Shown: piece by piece, positions 35,235 to 43,176 of the stretch
How the letters are laid out: every line of letters starts with the position of its first letter
Position numbering within the stretch: position 1 is the first letter of the stretch
The notes under the pieces: model-generated
The model's input: only the letters and a program-made list of their open reading frames with translations
What the model was told of the DNA's origin: nothing
The model's database searches: none
NCBI GenBank assembly: GCA_021107945.1
Contig: JAIORV010000074.1
Location: 1 to 43,176, forward strand
DNA: 43,176 nucleotides
Direction: 5' to 3'
Source of the DNA: Vulcanimicrobiota bacterium
Lineage (GTDB): Bacteria; Vulcanimicrobiota; JAJTBE01
Position numbers and translations under genes: made by a program

Positions 35235-35978
35235 TTGAAAGAAGATCTGTATATATCGGTTGTTATACCCGCATATAACGAGGAAAAAAGAATCGGAAGT
35301 ACGCTGGACGGAATAATTGAGTATTTCGGTGGAAAAAACAAGTCTATGGAGATAATTGTCGTGGATGATGGAAGTACTGATGAAACAGCTAAAATAGTTA
35401 ATGAGTATGCTGAAAAACATTCGTTTATCCATTTGATAAAAAAAGAAAAAAATGAGGGCAAAGCATTGGCTGTGAAGGATGGTGTACTCTCCGCCAAAGG
35501 TGAGTTTATCCTTTTTTCCGATGCAGACCTTTCAACACCCATAAACGAGTTGAAAAGTTTGATGAAGCCTATCAGGGAAGAAAAAGCCGGTGTCTCAATA
35601 GCATCCAGGGCGATCCTGGGTTCAAAAGTAGAGACTCATCAACCTTTCTACAGGGAGTTCATGGGGAAGTTTTTCAACAGGCTTGTTCAATTTTTGGCTT
35701 TACCGGGAGTCTTCGATACTCAGTGTGGGTTCAAGCTTTTTACGAGGGAAGCGGCACAGGATATATTTCCCCGGATGACTGTAACCAATTTTTCTTTTGA
35801 TGTTGAGATCCTCGCTATTGCAAGGGCAAGGGATTATCATATTGCGGAAGTGCCTGTCAGGTGGATAAATTCATCGGAGACAAAATTGAGTATACTCCGG
35901 GATGTTCCCAGGATGTTTATGGGTATTTTGCAAGTACATATGAACTTGAAATCGGGTCGGTATCTGGATAAAGAATAA
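35235..35978 (+). CDS. Family 2 glycosyltransferase, dolichyl/polyprenyl-phosphate hexosyltransferase-like
   Basis: 247 residues from a TTG start at 35235, chosen because AAGGAG lies 7 bases upstream; an upstream GTG at 35196 lacks such a site. GT-A fold motifs: VVIPAYNEE, VVDDGSTDE, the EKNEGKALAVKDG loop and the DxD motif SDADLSTP. FDTQCGFKLF and VEILAIARARDY are typical of the DPG-synthase-like (Alg5-like) branch, which makes polyprenyl-phosphate sugars. It lacks the C-terminal transmembrane helices of many relatives, so it may be peripheral. It stands alone. Confidence 0.88.
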   Translation: MKEDLYISVVIPAYNEEKRIGSTLDGIIEYFGGKNKSMEIIVVDDGSTDETAKIVNEYAEKHSFIHLIKKEKNEGKALAVKDGVLSAKGEFILFSDADLSTPINELKSLMKPIREEKAGVSIASRAILGSKVETHQPFYREFMGKFFNRLVQFLALPGVFDTQCGFKLFTREAAQDIFPRMTVTNFSFDVEILAIARARDYHIAEVPVRWINSSETKLSILRDVPRMFMGILQVHMNLKSGRYLDKE

Positions 35979-35987
35979 GCGGCAATA

Positions 35988-36036
35988 TTCACCACGAAGC
36001 CGAAAAACCTCTGTGAGTTCTGTGGTAAAATTAAAC
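35988..36036. repeat. Degenerate 'cacagag'-type repeat
   Basis: accacgaagccgaaaaacc and ctctgtgagttctgtggt form an imperfect hairpin related to the interspersed repeat. It lies between convergent genes and could end transcription. Confidence 0.4.
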
Positions 36037-36091
36037 CTTACTCATACCACTAAAAAATATTCTTTCGATGCCCTATGACGGATTCTTAATC

Positions 36092-37087
36092 TTACTTCCA
36101 CAATTTCTCCACTTCCCAGACACGGATCTTCCCGGATATTGACGCTGTGGCAATCAGCTTTCCATTCTCTGAAAGATCCATGCTTTCAAGCAAACCGCTG
36201 TTGGCGGGGAATCGACATATCACTTTTTTATTATTAATATCCCAAAGGTAAACAAAGCCGTCCTCACCGGATGAAAAGAGCTTGTTTTTGTCGGGACTGA
36301 AGCGTACTACTTGTATTTCTTTCTGGTTTCCGGGGAAAGATGTAATCATTCGCCTTGTTTTCATATCAAAAATGCTTATATTGCAATTTTCCTGCCCCGA
36401 TGCCAGGAGTGTGTTGTCATATGAGAAATCGAGAGTCCAGGCGGCGTCCTTATGCTCGAAAAGAACGGTGAGGAATTTGAATGTCTTGCCGTCCCATAGG
36501 CGTATCGTGTCGTCATAGCAGCCTGATGCGAAAAGGCTGCCGTCGGGAGAGAACGCAACGGCATGAACCGCATATATATGGCCCCTGAGGATTTTTTTTG
36601 TCCTTTTTGTTTTCAGGCTCCATATCCTCACAAAATCATCCCCGGCGCCGGATGCAAGGTATTTGCCGTCGGGAGAAAACGCTATCGAGAACACATCAAA
36701 AAGATGTCCCTTGAGGGTAGCGATACATTTTTTTTCTTCAACATCCCATAGTTTTATCGTTTTATCCGAGGAACCGGAAGCTACCGTCTTGCCGTCCGGT
36801 GAAACGGCGACAGTGAGAACCGCTTTCTTATGTCCCGATAGAGTTGCGATTTCCTTTTTATCCTTTAAATCCCATATCCTCACCAGGTTATCCCTGCCCC
36901 CCGTGACTATTTTATCGCCGTCAGGGAAAAATGAAACGCAATCAACGCCTTTTTTTAAAGCGGGAAAATCAACGGACGGTTTCAGTTTGATCGTGCCCGA
37001 TATTTTCGTTTTTTCCGGTTGGGATTGACAGGATATGAAAAGCATGAGCAACAACGGCAATAAAAGGATATGTTTATTTATAGACAA
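36092..37087 (-). CDS. WD40-repeat lipoprotein
   Basis: 331 residues with a TTG start; GGGAG lies 13 bases upstream and no in-frame ATG is near. A signal peptide ends with lipobox LFISC (Cys20). Seven WD40 units follow (recurring pattern FSPDGKYLASGAGDDFVRIW and variants such as DKTIKLWD), enough for a closed seven-blade propeller. It is probably an outer- or inner-membrane-anchored scaffold facing the periplasm. It shares strand with the unknown exported protein gene 60 bp upstream. Confidence 0.9.
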   Translation of the reverse strand: MSINKHILLLPLLLMLFISCQSQPEKTKISGTIKLKPSVDFPALKKGVDCVSFFPDGDKIVTGGRDNLVRIWDLKDKKEIATLSGHKKAVLTVAVSPDGKTVASGSSDKTIKLWDVEEKKCIATLKGHLFDVFSIAFSPDGKYLASGAGDDFVRIWSLKTKRTKKILRGHIYAVHAVAFSPDGSLFASGCYDDTIRLWDGKTFKFLTVLFEHKDAAWTLDFSYDNTLLASGQENCNISIFDMKTRRMITSFPGNQKEIQVVRFSPDKNKLFSSGEDGFVYLWDINNKKVICRFPANSGLLESMDLSENGKLIATASISGKIRVWEVEKLWK

Positions 37088-37146
37088 TTGAATGATTCAT
37101 CTCCCGGGTGTTAAGGTTGTTTTGTCGTTAATATCCACCGCTTCTC

Positions 37147-37782
37147 TCAACCTTTCTTATTTTCCTTTACAAATTTAATCTTTAAATAATCCCTCTGTAC
37201 CTCAGTTTTTTTTGTGAAATCCTTGTTCCATTTTGCTTTCATAAAAACAAAATAAATCTCATTCTGATCGATCTTTTCAATATCCACATATTCTCTCGTG
37301 GTGTCCCTTAACATGATTTTTTCAACGGTTCTCCTGCATTTTAATTCCCCATTCATCTCTGTAATGCCGTTAAACCTGTGATCCTTCCGATTCTTATAAT
37401 ACCAGTAATGAGGAGCGCATTTCGAGATCATTAAATATCTGTTTTCATTCATCGACTCCTCCGCCATGCCGGTCTCTTTGAAACCCGCGATTTCATCTAT
37501 GCTCTTCCCCTTTTGTGCACTCTCGAAAGAATCGGGACTAAGGGATGCATTCACCAGGATATTGGCGTCACTTTTTTCCTCAAAATAAACAATCAAGGTG
37601 AAAGGACTTTTCTTCAAGCTCACCTGATGCCCTCTGACGGTTATTTCTTTGCCGTCCTGCATGATTTCGACGAAAAATTGCTTTTTGTTGGACGCTAGCA
37701 ATATTCTGTTATTTTTATAAACGGTTAAGGTCATAATTGATATAAGAATCAGGATTATTAAAGATATTTTTTTGACTTTCAT
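37147..37782 (-). CDS. Membrane-anchored protein of unknown function
   Basis: 211 residues; GGGG lies upstream. One N-terminal hydrophobic helix (about residues 5-22) anchors or exports it. The soluble part is beta-rich with charged segments (KKQFFVEIMQDGKEITVRG, LIVYFEEKSDANILV) and a C-H-Y-W-Y-Y patch (CAPHYWYYKNRKDHRFNG). No known family is recognised. It sits directly after the broken HEPN frame and may be reading from the same transcript. Confidence 0.55.
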   Translation of the reverse strand: MKVKKISLIILILISIMTLTVYKNNRILLASNKKQFFVEIMQDGKEITVRGHQVSLKKSPFTLIVYFEEKSDANILVNASLSPDSFESAQKGKSIDEIAGFKETGMAEESMNENRYLMISKCAPHYWYYKNRKDHRFNGITEMNGELKCRRTVEKIMLRDTTREYVDIEKIDQNEIYFVFMKAKWNKDFTKKTEVQRDYLKIKFVKENKKG

Positions 37783-37796
37783 TTTATTCCCCCCTT

Positions 37797-37883
37797 TTAT
37801 GAATATGGATTTAACATTATTTCCCTTGCTGTTGCAAGATCACTATTAGCAAATTCAATCCATCTTTTGACTTCAGGATTCAT
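37797..37883 (-). pseudogene. Truncated HEPN-domain toxin remnant (28 codons)
   Basis: The frame reads MNPEVKRWIEFANSDLATAR and ends after eight more codons at TAA. This matches the start of the first helix of HEPN proteins that pair with MNT nucleotidyltransferases (V-x-x-W-I-x-x-A-x-x-D-L-x-x-A). A full HEPN protein has about 120-140 residues and an R-x4-6-H motif; here the rest is missing. The start overlaps the end of the MNT gene, as in intact pairs. Confidence 0.7.
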
Positions 37884-38190
37884 ACATCACCTTACCATCC
37901 CTCAAAGCTCTTCTATATATCATACCCACGGTATCTCCATATTTAATAATCTGCTCCGATGAAGCAACTATAATGTCTATGGGTATCTTTATATCCATCA
38001 GTCTGGCGCTGATTTTATTGGCCTCTTTACGCTCGTTTTCAAATTCATCCTTTATGACCAGGAAATCAAGATCACTGCCTTCCCTGTAGCCTCCACGGGC
38101 GGTCGAACCAAAAAGAATGACCTTCAGTGGAGCTGACGCCTGAACGATCCTTTTCACAATATCTCCGATTTGTTCATCAGTAAATTTCAA
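37873..38190 (-). CDS. mntA: MNT-type nucleotidyltransferase (antitoxin of MNT-HEPN pair)
   Basis: 105 residues. The minimal nucleotidyltransferase signature GSTARGGYREGSDLDFLV (G-S-x10-D-x-D) and the third Asp in PIDIIV are all present, so the fold and metal site look intact. In MntA/HepT pairs this protein AMPylates the HEPN toxin. Here the toxin gene is reduced to 28 codons, so the enzyme is an orphan. Its symbol is a family assignment only. The frame overlaps the toxin remnant by 11 bp. Confidence 0.85.
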   Translation of the reverse strand: MKFTDEQIGDIVKRIVQASAPLKVILFGSTARGGYREGSDLDFLVIKDEFENERKEANKISARLMDIKIPIDIIVASSEQIIKYGDTVGMIYRRALRDGKVMYES

Positions 38191-38201
38191 GATATCACCC
38201 G

Positions 38202-38870
38202 CTATTTGGATTTCTCCTCAGATTTCTCGATAGACTTCTTGTCAATTTTCTCAATAAGTCTCTTCTCATTTATCTTCTTGCTCTTTTTAAATGAAAATTC
38301 GTTTTTCTTCTTATCCAGGCTATAATAATTATTCACCTTGAAATAGTAAAGCTCATCGCGAACATCGGTGGGGCCGAAATATTCTATTATAATCACATTA
38401 TCTTCCTCGCTCAGGAGAAAACCACAGGCTACATCATGAATTTTCCTTTGTTCATCATATCCAGGGTCTTTCTTGCACTCCTTTGACTTGAACATTATCT
38501 TTCCCGATTTGCCGTCAACAATATATAAACTGTATTTGTAATGGGGATAGTCTCTTTCCATGTCGAGTACATGCTTGTATGCGGGTGGGTAAATGGAAAT
38601 GATATAGTCAGGAGTCCCATCCCCATTTATGTCCCTCTCTCTCAAGATATTTCTGTAGGGACCCGGGTCGTCGGGATCATAATTGACAGTATCCAGAGCA
38701 ATTTTCTTTTCCTTCAGGTGAAGTACAACCTCGCCTGTTTTGTTCTCGCTGTCTGTTTCATCCCTTGTAATCTCCAGCTTTACATCGGCAAACGAAAAAT
38801 TAATTAACAATATCAGGAATAACGAAGTAAAAAGGACGATTTTAATCTTTTCATATTTAAAACCGGTCAT
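38202..38870 (-). CDS. Exported protein with EF-hand/FG-GAP-like motif
   Basis: 222 residues from the ATG at 38870; GGGGAGG lies 6 bases upstream, while a nearer ATG abuts it. A signal peptide covers about residues 1-28 (ending NFSFA). The mature part contains DINGDGTPDYIISIYPP, a DxDxDG calcium-binding loop as found in FG-GAP and dockerin-like domains, then a beta-rich region (YSLYIVDGKSGKIMFKSKE) and a Lys/Glu/Ser-rich tail. It may be a partial beta-propeller. It sits upstream of the MNT gene on the same strand with an 11-bp gap. Confidence 0.55.
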   Translation of the reverse strand: MTGFKYEKIKIVLFTSLFLILLINFSFADVKLEITRDETDSENKTGEVVLHLKEKKIALDTVNYDPDDPGPYRNILRERDINGDGTPDYIISIYPPAYKHVLDMERDYPHYKYSLYIVDGKSGKIMFKSKECKKDPGYDEQRKIHDVACGFLLSEEDNVIIIEYFGPTDVRDELYYFKVNNYYSLDKKKNEFSFKKSKKINEKRLIEKIDKKSIEKSEEKSK

Positions 38871-38903
38871 ATCCATCCTCCCCTTCCAAATCTGTCGGGA
38901 CAT

Positions 38904-39255
38904 GTATTAGAACGAAAGGCAAAATTTTCCTCTATTTTTATGTCAACCTGATACGGGGAGGACCGGCATCTATCCCCGATAATCTGATCTGTAGGAATAA
39001 CTTCCCGTTTCTCGCATCTCATCTCTCGCCTCCAGTATGTAGGAGGGACGTCCCCGTCCCGATAAATCGGAGAACGGATGACGCAGACCCGATTGCACTC
39101 CTTTTTTAACAAGGAAGGGCATATTCCATTGAAATAGAACATGAAAATCAAAGCTAAAAGATCATTGTGACAGAGGTAGAATAATTGCCATAAAAGATGA
39201 GGATTAATCCGGGGGATAAGCTCATGAAAAATGAAATTTACCACTGTCGAGATAA
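38904..39255. other. Gene-free region between divergent genes
   Basis: It contains a pyrimidine-rich cttcccgtttctcgcatctc repeat fragment (about 39001) and a tgtaggagggacgtccccgt palindromic fragment (about 39037). No gene is supported. AAGGAGG at about 39255 is the ribosome site of the dihydropyrimidinase-like gene. Confidence 0.5.
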
Positions 39256-39270
39256 GGAGGAAAAAATACT

Positions 39271-40641
39271 ATGAACATTCTGATTAAAAACGGGACAATT
39301 ATCACATCTTCCGATATTTTTGACGGGGATATATACATAAAGGGAGAAAAAATCGACGGACTTGGAGAGAGCATCAACCTTCCCGCGGATGAGGTGATTG
39401 ACGCTAAAGGCAAGTATGTTATTCCCGGCGGAATTGATGTCCACACTCATTTTCAGCTTCCCGTGAAAGGGACGGTCTCCGCTGACGGATTTGAGTCGGG
39501 ATCAAGAGCGGCCGCTTGCGGAGGTGTAACGACATTTATTGATTTTGCCCACCAGGTTCCGGGGGAATCGCCGATGAAAGCTCTGGACGAGAGGATTGAA
39601 GAAGCCAAGAACGATGTCTATATCGATTATGGGCTTCACCTGGGAATTTCCGATTTTAACAAAAATGTTCTGAAAGAAATTCCGATATATATAGAAAGGG
39701 GCGTCCCGAGCTTCAAACTTTACATGATTTATGCAAAGGAAGGCTGGATGAGCAACGACGCCACCATATACGCAATGCTCGAAGCTGTAAGGGAGCAGGG
39801 GGGACTTGTAATCATTCATGCAGAGAACCCTTATATTATTGATATGTTCACTGACAGAATGATTGACGAGGGGAAGCTCGATGTGAAATGGCATCCCGTC
39901 TCACGCCCCAATTTCGTTGAGGCCGAGGCCATAAAAAGAGCATTGTATCTCACGGAGGTTACCGGAAGCAGGATATATATCGTTCACACATCCACGGCAG
40001 AAGGCGTTGCGCTTGTGGCGGAGGCAAAGGGGAGAGGCGTTATGGCCCTTGCAGAGACATGCCCCCAGTACCTGGTTTTGAATGACGATACATACCTGCG
40101 GGACGACGGATACCTTTTCCTTACAAGTCCGCCGCTGAGGAAGGTGAAAGATCAACTTGCTCTATGGAAGGGACTGTCGATGGGAGCGATTCAGGTTGTT
40201 TCAACCGACACATGCACATTTACACGGGAGCAGAAAGAACCTGGAAAGGATGATTTCACAAAGCTTCCCGGTGGAATCGCCGGAATAGAGACCCTGATTC
40301 CCATGGTACATTCCGAGGGAGTTTTAAAAGGCAGGATAAGTTTGAATCAATGGGTGGATCTCATCAGCACCAATCCGGCAAAGCTTTTTGGTCTGCACCC
40401 GGCAAAGGGAACGCTTGCCCCGGGAAGCGATGCGGATATTGTCATCTTCGATCCGGAGAAAAAAGTAAAATTGCTCCCGGAAAATTTACATTATGTTGTC
40501 GATTATTCTCCCTATGACAGGATGACTGTTACCGGTTGGCCTTATATTACAATGTCAAGGGGAAAAACAATTTACAGGGACGGCGAATTTATGGGAGAGA
40601 AAGGCCGGGGTAAATTCATACCGAGATATTATGCAGACTGA
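39271..40641 (+). CDS. Dihydropyrimidinase/D-hydantoinase-like cyclic amidohydrolase
   Basis: 456 residues, usual length. It probably hydrolyses cyclic diamides such as dihydropyrimidines or 5-substituted hydantoins. Motifs: VIPGGIDVHTHF (metal His pair), SFKLYMIYA with the carboxylated Lys, HAEN and HTSTAEG (metal His), and STDTCTF with the catalytic Asp. The last motif is usually TDHC or SDHC, so the Thr replacing His is a departure worth noting. FTKLPGGIAGIE fits the family substrate loop. No dihydropyrimidine dehydrogenase or beta-ureidopropionase gene is near. Confidence 0.88.
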   Translation: MNILIKNGTIITSSDIFDGDIYIKGEKIDGLGESINLPADEVIDAKGKYVIPGGIDVHTHFQLPVKGTVSADGFESGSRAAACGGVTTFIDFAHQVPGESPMKALDERIEEAKNDVYIDYGLHLGISDFNKNVLKEIPIYIERGVPSFKLYMIYAKEGWMSNDATIYAMLEAVREQGGLVIIHAENPYIIDMFTDRMIDEGKLDVKWHPVSRPNFVEAEAIKRALYLTEVTGSRIYIVHTSTAEGVALVAEAKGRGVMALAETCPQYLVLNDDTYLRDDGYLFLTSPPLRKVKDQLALWKGLSMGAIQVVSTDTCTFTREQKEPGKDDFTKLPGGIAGIETLIPMVHSEGVLKGRISLNQWVDLISTNPAKLFGLHPAKGTLAPGSDADIVIFDPEKKVKLLPENLHYVVDYSPYDRMTVTGWPYITMSRGKTIYRDGEFMGEKGRGKFIPRYYAD

Positions 40642-40679
40642 TTAAATTAACCTAAAATGCCAGTTATATTTCTTTGTGG

Positions 40680-40741
40680 TTAAGCCGCTGAAGCGGCTTG
40701 CCGTAAAGCTGTCTCCCCCTTAAGCCGCTTCAGCGGCTTAA
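40680..40741. repeat. Pair of AGCCGCT(g/t)(a/c)AGCGGCT palindromes
   Basis: TTAAGCCGCTGAAGCGGCTT (40680-40699) and TTAAGCCGCTTCAGCGGCTT followed by AA (40720-40741) are each self-complementary and are mutual inverts separated by 20 bases. They may form either two small hairpins or one long one and could end transcription of the amidohydrolase gene. The rest of 40642-40856 shows nothing else. Confidence 0.75.
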
Positions 40742-40856
40742 CAAGAAAGAAACCCGCTTCATAATCAGGGGGCGTGGATGAAACAATTTTTTAATAAGGT
40801 TTTTTCCCAGGTAACTAGCATATTGAGCTAAATTATATTAATTATGGGGACAAATT

Positions 40857-42095
40857 ATGAAGAATAAAAAGTCATTCTCAAAAATAGGCTTTGGTACTTA
40901 TCGTATCACATCGAGTGTGAAAGAGCATGAGGAATCCCTTGAAAAGGCGATTCGCGGGGGAATCAATATAATTGATACATCAAGCAATTACACGGACGGA
41001 CGGTCCGAGAAGTTGATTGGTGAGGTGATTGATAAACTTTCAGGTGAAATAAACAGAGAGGATATCACGATAGTATCAAAATTCGGATATATACAGGGTC
41101 AGAATATAAGTAGGTACTGGGAAGGATTCAAGCCTCCCGATATCGTTCATTATGATCGGGAATGCTTTCATTGTATCCACCCCGTTTTCATGAGGGATCA
41201 ACTGAAACGCTCCCTCGACAGGCTCAGAACAGATTGTATTGATATATATTTAATCCACAATCCCGAATACTATCTCTTGAAAAACGCCAGATCCGAAAAT
41301 GATGTCAATGACGCCCGGAAAGAGATGTTGAGGAGAATCGCTGAATCTTTCATCGCCCTTGAGGAGGAAGTAAAGAAAGGTACAATCAACTCATACGGGA
41401 TAAGCTCAAACACATTTGCAGTTCCTGAAGATGATATTCATTTCCTTCCTTACCTGGATCTTCCGAATATTGCATGGGAGGCGGCGAAAAAGGTCGGCAA
41501 TGTGAAAAGCTCTTTTACTACGATACAATTGCCGGGAAATATGCTTGAGACCGTCGGTCTTGAAGAATGCGCCGTATGGGCAAGAGGGTTGGAACTCAAT
41601 GTCCTGATAAATCGGCCACTTAACGCCTATTATGAAAACAGGCTTTTCAGACTGGCGACATATAACATACCGGAAGAATATGACGAGATATATGGGAAAA
41701 CTCTGGAGTGGTCAGGAAGATTGGGAATGGGGCATCTCGCCCGCCATATTGAAAATATTGATAAATTAAAAAACAGCTTTCTGTCGATGGGACATTTCGA
41801 ATACTTGTTTAAAGATGAAATTGCACCGCCGATAAAAACAACGATCAATTTCCTGCAAGATGAAGATAGAGATCTCTTTCTGGATTTTCTTTCTTTATAT
41901 AAATTGTCCGTAAAGGCCAACCTGTCGGTTATAACGAAATCATATCTCGAGGATATGGGATTTATAATTGATGAAACTATTGAGCGTATCGCCCTGAAAT
42001 TCTTACTTGACAAAAAACAGGTAACAACAGTGCTGGTGGGTATGAAAAAACTTGAATATGTTGATACCGCGCTGGAGATTATGAAAAGTTACTGA
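40857..42095 (+). CDS. Aldo/keto reductase-family protein
   Basis: 412 residues, longer than the common ~320 residues. The N-terminal TIM-barrel part shows FGTYRI, the catalytic pattern IDTSSNYTDGRSE (Asp and Tyr), VSKFGY (Lys) and LIHNPEYY (His), so the AKR tetrad is complete. The region after about residue 215 deviates, with an insertion (YENRLFRLATYN to LKDE) before the C-terminal LKFLLDKKQVTTVLVGMKK cofactor segment. The substrate is unknown. It is convergent with queC. Confidence 0.88.
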   Translation: MKNKKSFSKIGFGTYRITSSVKEHEESLEKAIRGGINIIDTSSNYTDGRSEKLIGEVIDKLSGEINREDITIVSKFGYIQGQNISRYWEGFKPPDIVHYDRECFHCIHPVFMRDQLKRSLDRLRTDCIDIYLIHNPEYYLLKNARSENDVNDARKEMLRRIAESFIALEEEVKKGTINSYGISSNTFAVPEDDIHFLPYLDLPNIAWEAAKKVGNVKSSFTTIQLPGNMLETVGLEECAVWARGLELNVLINRPLNAYYENRLFRLATYNIPEEYDEIYGKTLEWSGRLGMGHLARHIENIDKLKNSFLSMGHFEYLFKDEIAPPIKTTINFLQDEDRDLFLDFLSLYKLSVKANLSVITKSYLEDMGFIIDETIERIALKFLLDKKQVTTVLVGMKKLEYVDTALEIMKSY

Positions 42096-42096
42096 A

Positions 42097-42120
42097 AAAT
42101 GCTCTCAAATTCAGCATACA
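42097..42120 (-). terminator. Weak hairpin after queC
   Basis: On the minus strand ATGCT (42117-42113... reading ATGCTGA) pairs with AGCAT (42103-42099) and is followed by TTTTT. It lies in the 30 bp between convergent stops. Confidence 0.45.
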
Positions 42121-42125
42121 TCACT

Positions 42126-42869
42126 TTATTGCTCGTCAAGTAGAGTTGTATCCATGGCAAGAAGAATATCTCTTTCTTTATCAACATATTGAATAGGATC
42201 CTCAATCCCCGCATTCTCAAATCCTTCAAGACGAAGCTTGCAGGCATCGCAATGTCCGCAAGCCCGACTCCTGTAATCGGGATCATAACAACTGAATGTC
42301 TTGGAGAGATCCACTCCTTTATTAATTGCCTCCGAGATTATCTCTTCTTTCGACATTCTTATGAGTGGAGTCCTGATTTTTATCGTAAACTTTTTCTCCA
42401 TACCACGCCTTGTAGAGAGATTCGCCATTTTTTCAAAGGCTTCAAAATATTCGGGTCTGCAATCAGGATATCCGGCAAAATCAAGAGAGTTTGCACCGAT
42501 ATAAATTTCCTCGACTCCCAGAACCTCCGCCCATCCCAGGGCGAATGACAGGAATACCGAGTTCCTGGCAGGGACATACGTTGAGGGAATTGACCAGTTA
42601 AAGCCGCTGTCATGCCTGTCCTTGGGAACATTCATATTTCTGTCGGTTAAAGAGGAACCTCCTATGGAGGACATGTCAATTGTTATGATCAAGTGGTCTT
42701 TCACACCGAACTTGATTGCTTGAAAAATCGCCGCGTTAAGCTCCGTCTTGTTTCGCTGTCCGTAATCGAAACTCATGGCGTAAACCTCGTCATCTCTTTG
42801 CTCCTTGACCAGCGTAAGCATCAGAGAAGAATCAATTCCACCGGATAATAATACTAAACATTTTCTCAT
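42126..42869 (-). CDS. queC: 7-cyano-7-deazaguanine synthase
   Basis: 247 residues. It makes preQ0 from 7-carboxy-7-deazaguanine, ammonia and ATP in queuosine synthesis. The ATP pyrophosphatase PP-loop SGGIDSS (near residue 9), SFDYGQR, the STYVPARNSVFLS and GANSLDFAGYPDCRPEY motifs and the C-terminal zinc ligands CGHCDAC plus an earlier Cys are all present. GGYPDCR-type conservation matches QueC. No queD, queE or queF is in the window. A ATGTTAACAT palindrome lies 131 bp upstream. Confidence 0.95.
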   Translation of the reverse strand: MRKCLVLLSGGIDSSLMLTLVKEQRDDEVYAMSFDYGQRNKTELNAAIFQAIKFGVKDHLIITIDMSSIGGSSLTDRNMNVPKDRHDSGFNWSIPSTYVPARNSVFLSFALGWAEVLGVEEIYIGANSLDFAGYPDCRPEYFEAFEKMANLSTRRGMEKKFTIKIRTPLIRMSKEEIISEAINKGVDLSKTFSCYDPDYRSRACGHCDACKLRLEGFENAGIEDPIQYVDKERDILLAMDTTLLDEQ

Positions 42870-42962
42870 AACTTTTTTATATAACCTCCATTTTTCTTGT
42901 CAAATCAAATAATACGAGTAAATCAGGCATATATAATAAACCCGATAACGGGATTTGAGCTT

Positions 42963-43009
42963 ATTATATCTTTCTTACCTCAGGATTACAATAAAACTTA
43001 TGTTAACAT
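42963..43009 (-). promoter_or_regulatory. ATGTTAACAT palindrome plus TATAAT upstream of queC
   Basis: On the minus strand ATGTTAACAT (43009-43000) is followed after 31 bases by TATAAT (42968-42963). The arrangement matches the closer site of the zipper paralogue promoter. Confidence 0.5.
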
Positions 43010-43020
43010 TTCGAAAACTA

Positions 43021-43176
43021 TTCGGGTGCATTTACTTTTTGTCAAAGATTCAGGCGTAATTATTCAGTCCCCCGGGGCTTCTTGTCTTTCTGAGCGGATC
43101 AAGAAAGACTTGAGCATGTCATTCTGAGCGGATCACGAGAGAAGAGCTTTACTTCTATGATTTTCTCAAAGACGGG
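43021..43176. repeat. Left end of the inverted-repeat element (copy C, truncated by window edge)
   Basis: It starts TTCGGGTGCA (one mismatch to the left terminal repeat) and matches copy B from 29183 for about 85 bases. It then carries an extra segment of about 35 bases with a second ctgagcggatca copy before resuming at atgattttctcaaagacg. The window ends inside it. Confidence 0.85.

Noticed and set aside
42897-43127. Open frame spanning queC upstream region and copy C
   Set aside because: It shares part of its peptide with the frame in copy B only because the repeat is shared; no ribosome site.

Overview
The window looks like a contig from an uncultured, AT-rich, Gram-negative-type bacterium that I cannot place in a phylum. 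Lipoproteins with lipoboxes, a GspC/PilP-like secretion protein, a Spy-like periplasmic protein and very large PAS/GAF hybrid kinases suggest a diderm. Intergenic DNA is loaded with short palindromic repeats. The first 57 bases and the last 156 bases are opposite ends of one inverted-repeat element whose complete 352-bp copy lies at 29183-29534, so the window may be a contig broken at this repeat.

Layout. 156-1441: a HExxH protein and a GspC/PilP-like protein. 1495-7973 (minus): two response regulators, a ~1425-residue hybrid sensor kinase and a lipoprotein. 8168-9907: PEGA and TPR proteins. 10143-14500: PflX-like radical SAM protein, Spy-like protein, enolase, SIMPL protein. 15436 and 15638: divergent beta-repeat protein (minus) and cytoplasmic-looking phospholipase D (plus). 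17023-20805 (minus): an AT-rich single-chain restriction-modification protein fusing nuclease, methylase and specificity domains. 21111-25033 (minus): a tight four-gene operon of glycine/alanine-zipper proteins. 25543-27879: PEP carboxykinase-like enzyme and TatD-like hydrolase. 27988-28899 (minus): a paralogue of one zipper protein. 29551-30948 (minus): an SDR enzyme and four tRNA genes with a clear promoter and terminator. 31359-34708: secreted protein, beta-solenoid-like protein, Spo0M-like protein, CNNM/CorC protein. 34726-38870: zinc ribbon, GT2, WD40 lipoprotein, an MNT antitoxin with its HEPN partner cut to 28 codons, and two unrecognised exported proteins. 39271-42869: dihydropyrimidinase-like enzyme, aldo/keto reductase, QueC.

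The most interesting signal is distributed. The four-gene zipper operon, its paralogue, the beta-repeat protein and the phospholipase D all lack signal peptides. Six of these seven proteins start with a ~35-residue polar, basic, probably disordered leader that ends in an Asp-centred motif (GDSF, KDSF, KDTF, GDRW, TDKV, RDHV; Asp at residue 32-38). Their promoter regions all carry the palindrome TGTTAACA (usually ATGTTAACAT), mostly 90-115 bp before the start codon and 31-46 bp upstream of a TATAAT-like box. The same palindrome precedes the HExxH gene and queC. I infer one regulon whose products may share a targeting or packaging route and build or remodel a membrane-associated structure. No known system that I recognise matches this set.
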